This document shows positions 38,720 to 53,599 of a stretch of 64,000 bases of DNA, piece after piece. This DNA is from Nematostella vectensis. Its lineage: Eukaryota; Cnidaria; Anthozoa; Actiniaria; Edwardsiidae. The stretch is from positions 18,711,075-18,775,074 of the forward strand of contig NC_064038.1 of NCBI RefSeq assembly GCF_932526225.1, written 5' to 3'. Made by a program: the position numbers and the translations under genes. Below the pieces are notes generated by a model. That model was not told the DNA's origin. It searched no databases and worked only from the letters and a program-made list of their open reading frames with translations. Position 1 is the first letter of the stretch; each line of letters opens with the position of its first letter.

Positions 38720-38874
38720 AGTAGGGCGCGGTTAGTACTTGGATGGGTGACCGCCTGGGAATACCGTGTGCTGTAGGCATTTCCTTTTTGTCATCGAAGT
38801 ACTCACAGGACTGTTATATAATATATATTTCTTACACAGTTCTGTCGTCTACGGCCATACCACTGAGAAAGCAC

Positions 38875-38887
<13 letters not shown>
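34402..38887 (+). repeat. 4.5-kb segment duplicated 7254 bp apart, copy 1
   Basis: Marks include AATACTGTGTG near 34483, GTAGTTGGATGG near 35016, TGCTGAAGGC near 35981, CTCATTAGGAAGCGG near 36671, GATAGACCTTAC near 37523, GTGCTGTTGGC near 37653 and CGACAGTACTG near 37687. All recur at +7254 bp (39 units). The copies are nearly identical; GGCATATCC near 37474 is a private change here. Confidence 0.87.
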
Positions 38888-38905
<18 letters not shown>

Positions 38906-39246
38906 ATTAGGGCGCGGTAAGTACTTGGATGGGTGACCGCTTCGGAATACCGTGTACTGTAGGCATTTCCTTTTTATTATCGAGGTACTGACAGGACTGT
39001 TATATAATAGATAGATGTTACACAGTTCTATCGTTTACGGCCATACCACTGAGAAAGCATCAGTTCTCGTCCGATCACAGAACTTAAAGTCAGTAGGGCA
39101 CGGTTAGTACTTGGACGGGTGACTGCCTGGGAATACCGTGTGCTGTAGGCATTTCCTTTTTGTTATCGAGGTACTCTCAGGACTGTTATATAATAGATAG
39201 ATCTTAAACAGTTCTATCGTCTACGGCCATACCACTGAGAAAGCAC

Positions 39247-39277
<31 letters not shown>

Positions 39278-39432
39278 AGTAGGGCGCGGTTAGTACTTGG
39301 ATGGGTGACCGCCTGGGAATACAGTGTGCTGTAGGCATTTCCTTTTTGTCATCGAAGTACTCACAGGACTGTTATATAATATATATTTCTTACACAGTTC
39401 TGTCGTCTACGGCCATACCACTGAGAAAGCAC

Positions 39433-39463
<31 letters not shown>

Positions 39464-39618
39464 AGTAGGGCGCGGTTAGTACTTGGATGGGTGACCGCCT
39501 AAGAATACCGTGTGCTGTAGGCATTTCCTTTTTGTCATCGAAGTACTCACAGGACTGTTATATAATAGATAGATCTTACACAGTTCTATCGTCTACGGCC
39601 ATACCACTTAGAAAGCAC

Positions 39619-39649
<31 letters not shown>

Positions 39650-39739
39650 AGTAGGGCGCGGTAAGTACTTGGATGGGTGACCGCTTCGGAATACCGTGTG
39701 CTGTAGGCATTTCCTTTTTGTTTTCGAGGTACTGACAGG
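37694..39739 (+). repeat. 2046-bp (11-unit) tandem duplication II, copy 1
   Basis: Marks: GAAAAAGCACC near 37749, GTGTACTGTAGG near 38952, GTGACTGCC near 39119, ATACAGTGTG near 39320 and GCCTAAGAAT near 39498. Each recurs 2046 bp downstream. It overlaps the end of the 7254-bp-spaced duplication. Confidence 0.85.
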
Positions 39740-39804
39740 ACTGTTATATAATAGATAGATCTTACACAGTTCTATCGTCTACGGCCATACCACTGAAAAA
39801 GCAC

Positions 39805-39835
<31 letters not shown>

Positions 39836-39990
39836 AGTAGGGCGCGGTTAGTACTTGGATGGGTGACCGCCTGGGAATACCGTGTGCTGTAGGCATTTCC
39901 TTTTTGTTATCGAGGTACTCACAGGACTGTTATATAATAGATAGATCTTAAACAGTTCTGTCGTCTACGACCATACCACTGAGAAAGCAC

Positions 39991-40021
<31 letters not shown>

Positions 40022-40176
40022 AGTAGGGCGCGGTTAGTACTTGGATGGGTGACCGCCTGGGAATACCGTGTGCTGTAGGCATTTCCTTTTTGTCATCGAA
40101 GTACTCACAGGACTGTTAGATAATAGATAGATCTTACACAGTTCTATCGTCTACGGCCATACCACTTAGAAAGCAC

Positions 40177-40207
<31 letters not shown>

Positions 40208-40548
40208 AGTAGGGCGCGGTAAGTACTTGGATGGGTGACCGCCTGGGAATACCGTGTGCTGTAGGCATTTCCTTTTTGTCATCGAAGTACTCACAGGACT
40301 GTTATATAATAGATAGATCTTACACAGTTCTATCGTTTACGGCCATACCACTGAGAAAGCACCAGTTCTCGTCCGATCACAGAACTTAAAGTCAGTAGGG
40401 CACGGTTAGTTGTTGGACGGGTGACCGCCTGGGAATACCGTGTGCTGTAGGCATTTCCTTTTTGTTATCGAGGTACTCACAGGACTGTTATATAATAGAT
40501 AGATCTTAAACAGTTCTATCGTCTACGGCCATACCACTGAGAAAGCAC

Positions 40549-40579
<31 letters not shown>

Positions 40580-40734
40580 AGTAGGGCGCGGTTAGTACTT
40601 GGATGGGTGACCGCCTGGGAATACCGTGTGCTGTAGGCATTTACTTTTTGTTTTCGAAGTACTAACAGGACTGTTATATAATAGATAGATCTTACACAGT
40701 TCTATCGTCTACGGCCATACCACTGAAAAAGCAC

Positions 40735-40765
<31 letters not shown>

Positions 40766-40920
40766 AGTAGGGCGCGGTTAGTACTTGGATGGGTGACCGC
40801 CTGGGAATACCGTGTGCTGTAGGCATTTCCTTTTTGTCATCGAAGTACTCACAGGACTGTTATATAATATATATTTCTTACACAGTTCTGTCGTCTACGG
40901 CCATACCACTGAGAAAGCAC

Positions 40921-40951
<31 letters not shown>

Positions 40952-41292
40952 ATTAGGGCGCGGTAAGTACTTGGATGGGTGACCGCTTCGGAATACCGTG
41001 TACTGTAGGCATTTCCTTTTTATTATCGAGGTACTGACAGGACTGTTATATAATAGATAGATGTTACACAGTTCTATCGTTTACGGCCATACCACTGAGA
41101 AAGCATCAGTTCTCGTCCGATCACAGAACTTAAAGTCAGTAGGGCACGGTTAGTACTTGGACGGGTGACTGCCTGGGAATACCGTGTGCTGTAGGCATTT
41201 CCTTTTTGTTATCGAGGTACTCTCAGGACTGTTATATAATAGATAGATCTTAAACAGTTCTATCGTCTACGGCCATACCACTGAGAAAGCAC

Positions 41293-41323
<31 letters not shown>

Positions 41324-41478
41324 AGTAGGGCGCGGTTAGTACTTGGATGGGTGACCGCCTGGGAATACAGTGTGCTGTAGGCATTTCCTTTTTGTCATCG
41401 AAGTACTCACAGGACTGTTATATAATATATATTTCTTACACAGTTCTGTCGTCTACGGCCATACCACTGAGAAAGCAC

Positions 41479-41509
<31 letters not shown>

Positions 41510-41664
41510 AGTAGGGCGCGGTTAGTACTTGGATGGGTGACCGCCTAAGAATACCGTGTGCTGTAGGCATTTCCTTTTTGTCATCGAAGTACTCACAGGA
41601 CTGTTATATAATAGATAGATCTTACACAGTTCTATCGTCTACGGCCATACCACTTAGAAAGCAC

Positions 41665-41695
<31 letters not shown>

Positions 41696-41740
41696 AGTAG
41701 GGCGCGGTAAGTACTTGGATGGGTGACCGCTTCGGAATAC
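39740..41740 (+). repeat. 2046-bp (11-unit) tandem duplication II, copy 2
   Basis: Near-identical tandem copy of 37694-39739. One clear private change is GTTAGTTGTTGG near 40405, against GTTAGTAGTTGG in copy 1. Confidence 0.85.
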
Positions 41741-41850
41741 TGTGTGCTGTAGGCATTTCCTTTTTGTTATCGAGGTACTCACAGGACTGTTATATAATAG
41801 ATAGATCTTAAACAGTTCTGTCGTCTACGACCATACCACTGAGAAAGCAC

Positions 41851-41881
<31 letters not shown>

Positions 41882-42036
41882 AGTAGGGCGCGGTTAGTAC
41901 TTGGATGGGTGACCGCCTGGGAATACCGTGTGCTGTAGGCATTTACTTTTTGTTTTCGAAGTACTAACAGGACTGTTATATAATAGATAGATCTTACACA
42001 GTTCTATCGTCTACGGCCATACCACTGAGAAAGCAC

Positions 42037-42067
<31 letters not shown>

Positions 42068-42222
42068 AGTAGGGCGCGGTTAGTACTTGGATGGGTGACC
42101 GCCTGGGAATACCGTGTGCTGTAGGCATTTCCTTTTTGTCATCGAAGTACTCACAGGACTGTTATATAATATATATTTCTTACACAGTTCTGTCGTCTAC
42201 GGCCATACCACTGAGAAAGCAC

Positions 42223-42253
<31 letters not shown>

Positions 42254-42408
42254 AGTAGGGCGCGGTTAGTAGTTGGATGGGTGACCGCCTGGGAATACCG
42301 TGTGCTGTAGGCATTTCCTTTTTGTCATCGAAGTACTCACAGGACTGTTATATAATAGATAAATCTTACACAGTTCTATCGTCTACGGCCATACCACTTA
42401 GAAAGCAC

Positions 42409-42439
<31 letters not shown>

Positions 42440-42780
42440 AGTAGGGCGCGGTAAGTACTTGGATGGGTGACCGCTTCGGAATACCGTGTGCTGTAGGCAT
42501 TTCCTTTTTGTTATCGAGGTACTGACAGGACTGTTATATAATAGATAGATGTTACACAGTTCTATCGTTTACGGCCATACCACTGAGAAAGCACGAGTTC
42601 TCGTCCGATCACAGAACTTAAAGTCAGTAGGGCACGGTTAGTACTTGGACGGGTGACCGCCTGGGAATACCGTGTGCTGTAGGCATTTCCTTTTTGTTAT
42701 TGAGGTACTCACAGGACTGTTATATAATAGATAGATCTTAAACAGTTCTATCGTCTACGGCCATACCACTGAGAAAGCAC

Positions 42781-42811
<31 letters not shown>

Positions 42812-42966
42812 AGTAGGGCGCGGTTAGTACTTGGATGGGTGACCGCCTGGGAATACCGTGTGCTGTAGGCATTTCCTTTTTGTCATCGAAGTACTCACAG
42901 GACTGTTATATAATATATATTTCTTACACAGTTCTGTCGTCTACGGCCATACCACTTAGAAAGCAC

Positions 42967-42997
<31 letters not shown>

Positions 42998-43152
42998 AGT
43001 AGGGCGCGGTAAGTACTTGGATGGGTGACCGCTTCGGAATACCGTGTGCTGTAGGCATTTCCTTTTTGTTATCGAGGTACTCACAGGACTGTTAGATAAT
43101 AGATAGATCTTACACACTTCTATCGTCTACGGCCATACCACTTAGAAAGCAC

Positions 43153-43183
<31 letters not shown>

Positions 43184-43524
43184 ATTAGGGCGCGGTAAGT
43201 ACTTGGATGGGTGACCGCTTCGGAATACCGTGTGCTGAAGGCATTTCCTTTTTATTATCGAGGTACTGACAGGACTGTTATATAATAGATAGATGTTACA
43301 CAGTTCTATCGTTTACGGCCATACCACTGAGAAAGCATCAGTTCTCGTCCGATCACAGAACTTAAAGTCAGTAGGGCACGGTTAGTACTTGGACGGGTGA
43401 CCGCCTGGGAATACCGTGTGCTGTAGGCATTTCCTTTTTGTTATCGAGGTACTCTCAGGACTGTTATATAATAGATAGATCTTAAACAGTTCTATCGTCT
43501 ACGGCCATACCACTGAGAAAGCAC

Positions 43525-43555
<31 letters not shown>

Positions 43556-43710
43556 AGTAGGGCGCGGTTAGTACTTGGATGGGTGACCGCCTGGGAATAC
43601 CGTGTGCTGTAGGCATTTCCTTTTTGTCATCGAAGTACTCACAGGACTGTTATATAATATATATTTCTTACACAGTTCTGTCGTCTACGGCCATACCACT
43701 GAGAAAGCAC

Positions 43711-43741
<31 letters not shown>

Positions 43742-43896
43742 AGTAGGGCGCGGTTAGTACTTGGATGGGTGACCGCCTGGGAATACCGTGTGCTGTAGGC
43801 ATTTCCTTTTTGTCATCGAAGTACTCACAGGACTGTTATATAATAGATAGATCTTACACAGTTCTATCGTCTACGGCCATACCACTTAGAAAGCAC

Positions 43897-43927
<31 letters not shown>

Positions 43928-44268
43928 ATTAGGAAGCGGTAAGTACTTGAATGGGTGACCGCTTCGGAATACCGTGTGCTGTAGGCATTTCCTTTTTGTT
44001 ATCGAGGTACTGACAGGACTGTTATATAATAGATAGATGTTACACAGTTCTATCGTTTACGGCCATACCACTGAGAAAGCACCAGTTCTCGTCCGATCAC
44101 AGAACTTAAAGTCAGTATGGCACGGTTAGTACTTGGACGGGTGACCGCCTGGGAATACCGTGTGCTGTAGGCATTTCCTTTTTGTTATCGAGGTACTCAC
44201 AGGACTGTTATATAATAGATAGATCTTAAACAGTTCTATCGTCTACGGCCATACCACTGAGAAAGCAC

Positions 44269-44299
<31 letters not shown>

Positions 44300-44454
44300 A
44301 GTAGGGCGCGGTTAGTACTTGGATGGGTGACCGCCTGGGAATACCGTGTGCTGTAGGCATTTACTTTTTGTTTTCGAAGTACTAACAGGACTGTTATATA
44401 ATAGATAGATCTTACACAGTTCTATCGTCTACGGCCATACCACTGAGAAAGCAC

Positions 44455-44485
<31 letters not shown>

Positions 44486-44640
44486 AGTAGGGCGCGGTTA
44501 GTACTTGGATGGGTGACCGCCTGGGAATACCGTGTGCTGTAGGCATTTCCTTTTTGTCATCGAAGTACTCACAGGACTGTTATATAATATATATTTCTTA
44601 CACAGTTCTGTCGTCTACGGCCATACCACTGAGAAAGCAC

Positions 44641-44671
<31 letters not shown>

Positions 44672-45012
44672 AGTAGGGCACGGTTAGTTCTTGGATGGGT
44701 GACCGCCTGGGAATACCGTGTGCTGTAGGCATTTCCTTTTTCTTATCGATGTACTCACAGGACTGTTATATAATAGATAGACCTTACACAGTTCTATCGT
44801 CTACGGCCATACCACTGAGAAAGCACCGGTTCTCGTCCGATCACCGTAGTTAAGCTCAGTAGGGCACGGTTAGTACTTGGATGGGTGACCGCTTCGGAAT
44901 ACCGTGTGCTGTTGGCATTTCCTTTTTGTTATCGAGGTACCGACAGTACTGTTATATAATAGATAGATCTTACACAGTTCTATCGTCTACGGCCATACCA
45001 CTGAAAAAGCAC

Positions 45013-45043
<31 letters not shown>

Positions 45044-45198
45044 AGTAGGGCGCGGTTAGTACTTGGATGGGTGACCGCCTGGGAATACCGTGTGCTGTAG
45101 GCATTTCCTTTTTGTTATCGAGGTACTCACAGGACTGTTATATAATAGATAGATCTTAAACAGTTCTGTCGTCTACGACCATACCACTGAGAAAGCAC

Positions 45199-45229
<31 letters not shown>

Positions 45230-45756
45230 AGTAGGGCGCGGTTAGTACTTGGATGGGTGACCGCCTGGGAATACCGTGTGCTGTAGGCATTTCCTTTTTG
45301 TCATCGAAGTACTCACAGGACTGTTAGATAATAGATAGATCTTACACAGTTCTATCGTCTACGGCCATACCACTTAGAAAGCACCGGTTCTCGTCCGATC
45401 ACCGAAGTTGAGCTCAGTAGGGCGCGGTAAGTACTTGGATGGGTGACCGCCTGGGAATACCGTGTGCTGTAGGCATTTCCTTTTTGTCATCGAAGTACTC
45501 ACAGGACTGTTATATAATAGATAGATCTTACACAGTTCTATCGTTTACGGCCATACCACTGAGAAAGCACCAGTTCTCGTCCGATCACAGAACTTAAAGT
45601 CAGTAGGGCACGGTTAGTAGTTGGACGGGTGACCGCCTGGGAATACCGTGTGCTGTAGGCATTTCCTTTTTGTTATCGAGGTACTCACAGGACTGTTATA
45701 TAATAGATAGATCTTAAACAGTTCTATCGTCTACGGCCATACCACTGAGAAAGCAC

Positions 45757-45787
<31 letters not shown>

Positions 45788-45942
45788 AGTAGGGCGCGGT
45801 TAGTACTTGGATGGGTGACCGCCTGGGAATACCGTGTGCTGTAGGCATTTACTTTTTGTTTTCGAAGTACTAACAGGACTGTTATATAATAGATAGATCT
45901 TACACAGTTCTATCGTCTACGGCCATACCACTGAAAAAGCAC

Positions 45943-45973
<31 letters not shown>

Positions 45974-46141
45974 AGTAGGGCGCGGTTAGTACTTGGATGG
46001 GTGACCGCCTGGGAATACCGTGTGCTGTAGGCATTTCCTTTTTGTCATCGAAGTACTCACAGGACTGTTATATAATATATATTTCTTACACAGTTCTGTC
46101 GTCTACGGCCATACCACTGAGAAAGCACCGGTTCTCGTCCG
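41656..46141 (+). repeat. 4.5-kb segment duplicated 7254 bp apart, copy 2
   Basis: Partner of 34402-38887. Private changes include AAGTTGAGCTC near 45406. The two copies are separated by the region that carries the second 2046-bp duplication, so the two events are nested. Confidence 0.87.
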
Positions 46142-46500
46142 ATCACCGAATTTAAGCTCAGTAGGGCGCGGTAAGTACTTGGATGGGTGACCGCTTCGGA
46201 ATACCGTGTGCTGTTGGCATTTCCTTTTTGTTATCGAGGTACTGACAGTACTGTTATATAATAGATAGATGTTACACAGTTCTATCGTTTACGGCCATAC
46301 CACTGAGAAAGCACCAGTTCTCGTCCGATCACAGAACTTAAAGTCAGTAGGGCACGGTTAGTACTTGGACGGGTGACCGCCTGGGAATACCGTGTGCTGT
46401 AGGCATTTGCTTTTTGTTATCGAGGTACTCACAGGACTGTTATATAATAGATAGATCTTAAACTGTTCTAACGTCTACGGCCATACCACTAAGAAAGCAC

Positions 46501-46531
<31 letters not shown>

Positions 46532-46686
46532 AGTAGGGCGCGGTTAGTACTTGGATGGGTGACCGCCTGGGAATACCGTGTGCTGTAGGCATTTCCTTTT
46601 TGTTATCGTGGTACTCACAGGACTGTTATATAATAGATAGATCTTAAACAGTTCTGTCGTCTACGGCCATACCACTGAGAAAGCAC

Positions 46687-46717
<31 letters not shown>

Positions 46718-47616
46718 AGTAGGGCGCGGTAAGTACTTGGATGGGTGACCGCCTGGAAAAACCGTGTGCTGTAGGCATTTCCTTTTTGTTAACGAAGTAC
46801 TCACAGGACTGTTATATAAAATCTATTTCTTACACAGTTCTGTCGTCTACGGCCATACCACTGAGAAAGCACCGGTTCTCGTCCGATCACCGTAGTGAAG
46901 CTCAGTAGGGCACGGTTAGTACTTGGATGGGTGACCGCTTCGGAATACCGTGTGCTGTAGGCATTTCCTTTTTGTTACCGAAGTACTCACAGGACTGTTA
47001 TATCAAATCTATTTCTTACACAGTTCTGTCGTCTACGGCCATACCACTGAGAAAGCACCGGTTCTCGTCCGATCACCGTAGTTAAGCTCAGTAGGGCACG
47101 GTTAGTACTTGGACGGGTGACCGCCTGGGAATACCGTGTGCTGTAGGCATTTCCTTTTTGTTATCGAGGTACTCACAGGACTGTTATATAATAGATAGAT
47201 CTTAAACAGTTCTATCGTCTACGGCCATACCACTGAGAAAGCACCGGTTCTCGTCCGATCACCAAAGTTAAGCTCAGTAGGGCTCGGTTAGTACTTGGAT
47301 GGGTGACCACCTGGGAATACCGTGTGCTGTAGGCATTTACTTTTTGTTTTCGAAGTACTAACGGGACTGTTATATAACAGATAAATCTTACACAGTTCTA
47401 TCGTCTACGGCCATACCACTGAGAAAGCACCGGTTCTCGTCCAATCACCGAAGTTAAGCTCAGTAGGGCGCGGTTAGTACTTGGATGGGTGACCGCCTGG
47501 GAATACCGTGTGCTGTAGGCATTTCCTTTTTGTCATCGAAGTACTCACAGGACTGTTATATAATATATATTTCTTACACAGTTCTGTCGTCTACGGCCAT
47601 ACCACTGAGAAAGCAC

Positions 47617-47647
<31 letters not shown>

Positions 47648-48360
47648 AGTAGGGCACTGTTAGTACTTGGATGGGTGACCGCCTGGGAATACCGTGTGCT
47701 GTAGGCATTTCCTTTTTGTCATCGAGGTACTCACAGGACTGTTATATAATAGATAGATCTTAAACAGTTCTATCGTCTACGGCCATACCACTGAGAAAGC
47801 ACCGGTTCTCGTCCGATCACCGAATTTAAGCTCAGTAGGGCGCGGTTAGTACTTGGATGGGTGACCGCCTGGGAATACCGTGTGCTGTAGGCATTTCCTT
47901 TTTGTCATCGAAGTACTCACAGGACTGTTATATAATAGATAGATCTTACACAGTTCTATCATCTACGGCCATACCACTTAGAAAGCACCGGTTCACGTCC
48001 GATCACCGAAGTTAAGCTCAGTAGGGCGCGGTAAGTACTTGGATGGGTGACCGCTTCGGAATACCGTGTGCTGTAGGCATTTCCTTTTTGTTATCGAGGT
48101 ACTGACAGGACTGTTATATAATAGATAGATGTTACACAGTTCTATCGTTTACGGCCATACCACTGAGAAAGCACCAGTTCTCGTCCGATCACAGAACTTA
48201 AAGTCAGTATGGCACGGTTAGTACTTGGACGGGTGACCGCCTGGGAATACCGTGTGCTGTAGGCATTTCCTTTTTGTTATCGAGGTACTCACAGGACTGT
48301 TATATAATAGATAGATCTTAAACAGTTCTATCGTCTACGGCCATACCACTGAGAAAGCAC

Positions 48361-48391
<31 letters not shown>

Positions 48392-48546
48392 AGTAGGGCG
48401 CGGTTAGTACTTGGATGGGTGACCGCCTGGGAATACCGTGTGCTGTAGGCATTTACTTTTTGTTTTCGAAGTACTAACAGGACTGTTATATAATAGATAG
48501 ATCTTACACAGTTCTATCGTCTACGGCCATACCACTGAGAAAGCAC

Positions 48547-48577
<31 letters not shown>

Positions 48578-48732
48578 AGTAGGGCGCGGTTAGTACTTGG
48601 ATGGGTGACCGCCTGGGAATACCGTGTGCTGTAGGCATTTCCTTTTTGTCATCGAAGTACTCACAGGACTGTTATATAATATATATTTCTTACACAGTTC
48701 TGTCGTCTACGGCCATACCACTGAGAAAGCAC

Positions 48733-48763
<31 letters not shown>

Positions 48764-48918
48764 AGTAGGGCGCGGTTAGTACTTGGATGGGTGACCGCCT
48801 GGGAATACCGTGTGCTGTAGGCATTTCCTTTTTGTTATCGTGGTACTCACAGGACTGTTATATAATAGATAGATCTTAAACAGTTCTGTCGTCTACGGCC
48901 ATACCACTGAGAAAGCAC

Positions 48919-48949
<31 letters not shown>

Positions 48950-49290
48950 AGTAGGGCGCGGTAAGTACTTGGATGGGTGACCGCTTCGGAATACCGTGTG
49001 CTGTAGGCATTTCCTTTTTGTTACCAAAGTACTCACAGGACTGTTATATAAAATCTATTTCTTACACAGTTCTGTCGTCTACGGCCATACCACTGAGAAA
49101 GCACCGGTTCTCGTCCGATCACCGTAGTTAAGCTCAGAAGGGCACGGTTAGTACTTGGATGGGTGACCGCCTGGGAATACCGTGTGCTGTAGGCATTTCC
49201 TTTTTGTTATCGAGGTACTCACAGGACTGTTATATAATAGATAGATCTTAAAAAGTTCTGTCGTCTACGACCATACCACTGAGAAAGCAC

Positions 49291-49321
<31 letters not shown>

Positions 49322-49476
49322 AGTAGGGCGCGGTTAGTACTTGGATGGGTGACCGCCTGGGAATACCGTGTGCTGTAGGCATTTCCTTTTTGTCATCGAA
49401 GTACTCACAGGACTGTTAGATAATAGATAGATCTTACACAGTTCTATCGTCTACGGCCATACCACTTAGAAAGCAC

Positions 49477-49507
<31 letters not shown>

Positions 49508-50034
49508 AGTAGGGCGCGGTAAGTACTTGGATGGGTGACCGCCTGGGAATACCGTGTGCTGTAGGCATTTCCTTTTTGTCATCGAAGTACTCACAGGACT
49601 GTTATATAATAGATAGATCTTACACAGTTCTATCGTTTACGGCCATGCCACTGAGAAAGCACCAGTTCTCGTCCGATCACAGAACTTAAAGTCAGTAGGG
49701 CACGGTTAGTACTTGGACGGGTGACCGCCTGGGAATACCGTGTGCTGTAGGCATTTCCTTTTTGTTATCGAGGTACTCACAGGACTGTTATATAATAGAT
49801 AGATCTTAAACAGTTCTATCGTCTACGGCCATACCACTGAGAAAGCACCGGTTCTCGTCCGATCAACGAAGTTAAGCTCAGTAGGGCGTTGTTAGTACTT
49901 GAATGGGTGACCGCCTGGGAATACCGTGTGCTGTAGGCATTTACTTTTTGTTTTCGAAGTACTAACAGGACTGTTATATAATAGATAGATCTTACACAGT
50001 TCTATCGTCTACGGCCATACCACTGAAAAAGCAC

Positions 50035-50065
<31 letters not shown>

Positions 50066-51150
50066 AGTAGGGCGCGGTTAGTACTTGGATGGGTGACCTT
50101 CTGGGAATACCGTGTGCTGTAGGCATTTCCTTTTTGTCATCGAAGTACTCACGGGACTGTTATATAATATATATTTCTTACACAGTTCTGTCGTCTACGG
50201 CCATACCACTGAGAAAGCACCGGTTCTCGTCCGATCACCGAAGTTACGCTCAGTAGGGCGCTGTTAGTACTTGGATGGGTGACCGCCTGGGAATACCGTG
50301 TGCTGTAGGCATTTCCTTTTTGTCATCGAAGTACTCACAGGACTGTTATATAATAGATAGATCTTACACAGTTCTATCGTCTACGGCCATACCACTTAGA
50401 AAGCACCGGTTCTCGTCCGATCACCGAATTTAAGCTCAGTAGGGCGCGGTTAGTACTTGGATGGGTGACCGCCTGGGAATACCGTGTGCTGTAGGCATTT
50501 CCTTTTTGTCATCGAAGTACTCACAGGACTGTTATATAAAATCTATTTCTTACACAGTTCTGTCGTCTACGGCCATACCACTGAGAAAGCACCGGTTCTC
50601 GTCCGATCACCGTAGTTAAGCTCAGTAGGGCACGGTTAGTACTTGGATGGGTGACCGCCTGGGAATACCGTGTGCTGTAGGCATTTCCTTTTTGTTATCG
50701 TGGTACTCACAGGACTGTTATATAATAGATAGATCTTAAACAGTTCTGTCGTCTACGGCCATACCACTGAGAAAGCACCGGTTCTCGTCCGATCACCAAA
50801 GTTAAGCTCAGTAGGGCGCGGTAAGTACTTGGATGGGTGACCGCTTCGGAATACCGTGTGCTGTAGGCATTTCCTTTTTGTTACCGAAGTACTCACAGGA
50901 GTGTTATATAAAATCTATTTCTTACACAGTTCTGTCGTCTACGGCCATACCACTGAGAAAGCACCGGTTCTCGTCCGATTACCGTAGTTAAGCTCATTAG
51001 GGCACGGTTAGTACTTGGACGGGTGACCGCCTGGAAATACAGTGTGCTGTAGGCATTTCCTTTTTGTTAACGAAGTACTCACAGGACTGTTATATAATAG
51101 ATAGATCTTAAACAGTTCTGTCGTCTACGGCCATACCACTGAGAAAGCAC

Positions 51151-51181
<31 letters not shown>

Positions 51182-51299
51182 AGTAGGGCGCGGTAAGTAC
51201 TTGGATGGGTGACCGCTTCGGAATACCGTGTGCTGTAGGCATTTCCGTTTTGTTACCGAAGTACTCAAAGGACTGTTATATAAAATCTATTTCTTACAC

Positions 51300-52180
51300 A
51301 GTTCTATCGTCTACGGCCATACCACTGAGAAAGCACCGGTTCTCGTCCGATCACCAAAGTTAAGCTCAGTAGGGCGCGGTAAGTACTTGGATGGGTGACC
51401 GCTTCGGAATACCGTTAGATGTAGGCATTTCCTTTTTGTTACCGAAGTACTCACAGGACTGTTATATCAAATCTATTTCTTACACAGTTCTGTCGTCTAC
51501 GGCCATACCACTGAGAAAGCACCGGTTCTCGTCCGATCACCGTAGTTAAGCTCAGTAGGGCACGGTTAGTACTTGGACGGGTGACCGCCTGGGAATACCG
51601 TGTGCTGTAGGCATTTCCTTTTTGTTATCGAGGTACTCACAGGACTGTTATATAATAGATAGATCTTAAACAGTTCTATCGTCTACGGCCATACCACTGA
51701 GAAAGCACCGGTTCTCGTCCGATCACCAAAGTTAAGCTCAGTAGGGCGCGGTTAGTACTTGGATGGGTGACCACCTGGGAATACCGTGTGCTGTAGGCAT
51801 TTACTTTTTGTTTTCGAAGTACTAACAGGACTGTTATATAATAGATAGATCTTACACAGTTCTATCGTCTACGGCCATACCACTGAGAAAGCACCGGTTC
51901 TCGTCCAATCACCGAAGTTAAGCTCATTAGGGCGCGGTTAGTACTTGGATGGGTGACCGCCTGGGAATACCGTGTGCTGTAGGCATTTCCTTTTTGTCAT
52001 CGAAGTACTCACAGGACTGTTATATAATATATATTTCTTACACAGTTCTGTCGTCTACGGCCATACCACTGAGAAAGCAGAGGTTCGCGTCCGATCACCG
52101 AAGTTAAGCTCAGTAGGGCACGGTTAGTACTTGGATGGGTGACCGCCTGGGAATACAGTGTGCTGTAGGCATTTCCTTTT
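51300..52180 (+). repeat. 13-unit-spaced duplicated segment, copy 1
   Basis: Shares GTTATATCAAATC, CCACCTGGGAAT, CGTCCAATCACC with CTCATTAGGGCG, and GCAGAGGTTC with 53720-54600 at an offset of 2418 bp (13 units). Confidence 0.75.
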
Positions 52181-52452
52181 TGTCATCGAGGTACTCACAG
52201 GACTGTTATATAATAGATAGATCTTAAACAGTTCTATCGTCTACGGCCATACCACTGAGAAAGCACCGGTTCTCGTCCGATCACCGAATTTAAGCTCAGT
52301 AGGGCGCGGTTAGTACTTGGATGGGTGACCGCCTGGGAATACCGTGTGCTGTAGGCATTTCCTTTTTGTCATCGAAGTACTCACAGGACTGTTATATAAT
52401 AGATAGATCTTACACAGTTCTATCGTCTACGGCCATACCACTTAGAAAGCAC

Positions 52453-52483
<31 letters not shown>

Positions 52484-52638
52484 AGTAGGGCGCGGTAAGT
52501 ACTTGGATGGGTGACCGCTTCGGAATACCGTGTGCTGTAGGCATTTCCTTTTTGTCGTCGAAGTACTCACAGGACTGTTATATAATATATATTTCTTACA
52601 CAGTTCTGTCGTCTACGGCCATACCACTGAGAAAGCAC

Positions 52639-52669
<31 letters not shown>

Positions 52670-52824
52670 AGTATGGCGCGGTTAGTACTTGGATGGGTGA
52701 CCGCCTGGGAATACCGTGTGCTGTAGGCATTTCATTTTTGTCATCGAAGTACTCACAGGACTGTTATATAATAGATAGATCTTACACAGTTCTATCGTCT
52801 ACGGCCATACCACTTAGAAAGCAC

Positions 52825-52855
<31 letters not shown>

Positions 52856-53196
52856 AGTAGGGCGCGGTAAGTACTTGGATGGGTGACCGCTTCGGAATAC
52901 CGTGTGCTGTAGGCATTTCCTTTTTGTTACCAAAGTACTCACAGGACTGTTATATAAAATCTATTTCTTACACAGTTCTGTCGTCTACGGCCATACCACT
53001 GAGAAAGCACCGGTTCTCGTCCGATCACCGTAGTTAAGCTCAGTAGGGCACGGTTAGTACTTGGATGGGTGACCTCCTGGGAATACCGTGTGCTGTAGGC
53101 ATTTCCTTTTTGTCATCGAAGTACTCACAGGACTGTTAGATAATAGATAGATCTTACACAGTTCTATCGTCTACGGCCATACCACTTAGAAAGCAC

Positions 53197-53227
<31 letters not shown>

Positions 53228-53382
53228 AGTAGGGCGCGGTAAGTACTTGGATGGGTGACCGCCTGGGAATACCGTGTGCTGTAGGCATTTCCTTTTTGTC
53301 ATCGAAGTACTCACAGGACTGTTATATAATAGATAGATCTTACACAGTTCTATCGTTTACGGCCATACCACTGAGAAAGCAC

Positions 53383-53413
<31 letters not shown>

Positions 53414-53568
53414 AGTAGGGCGCGGTTAGTACTTGGATGGGTGACCGCCTGGGAATACCGTGTGCTGTAGGCATTTACTTTTTGTTATCGTGGTACTCAC
53501 AGGACTGTTATATAATAGATAGATCTTAAACAGTTCTGTCGTCTACGGCCATACCACTGAGAAAGCAC

Positions 53569-53599
<31 letters not shown>

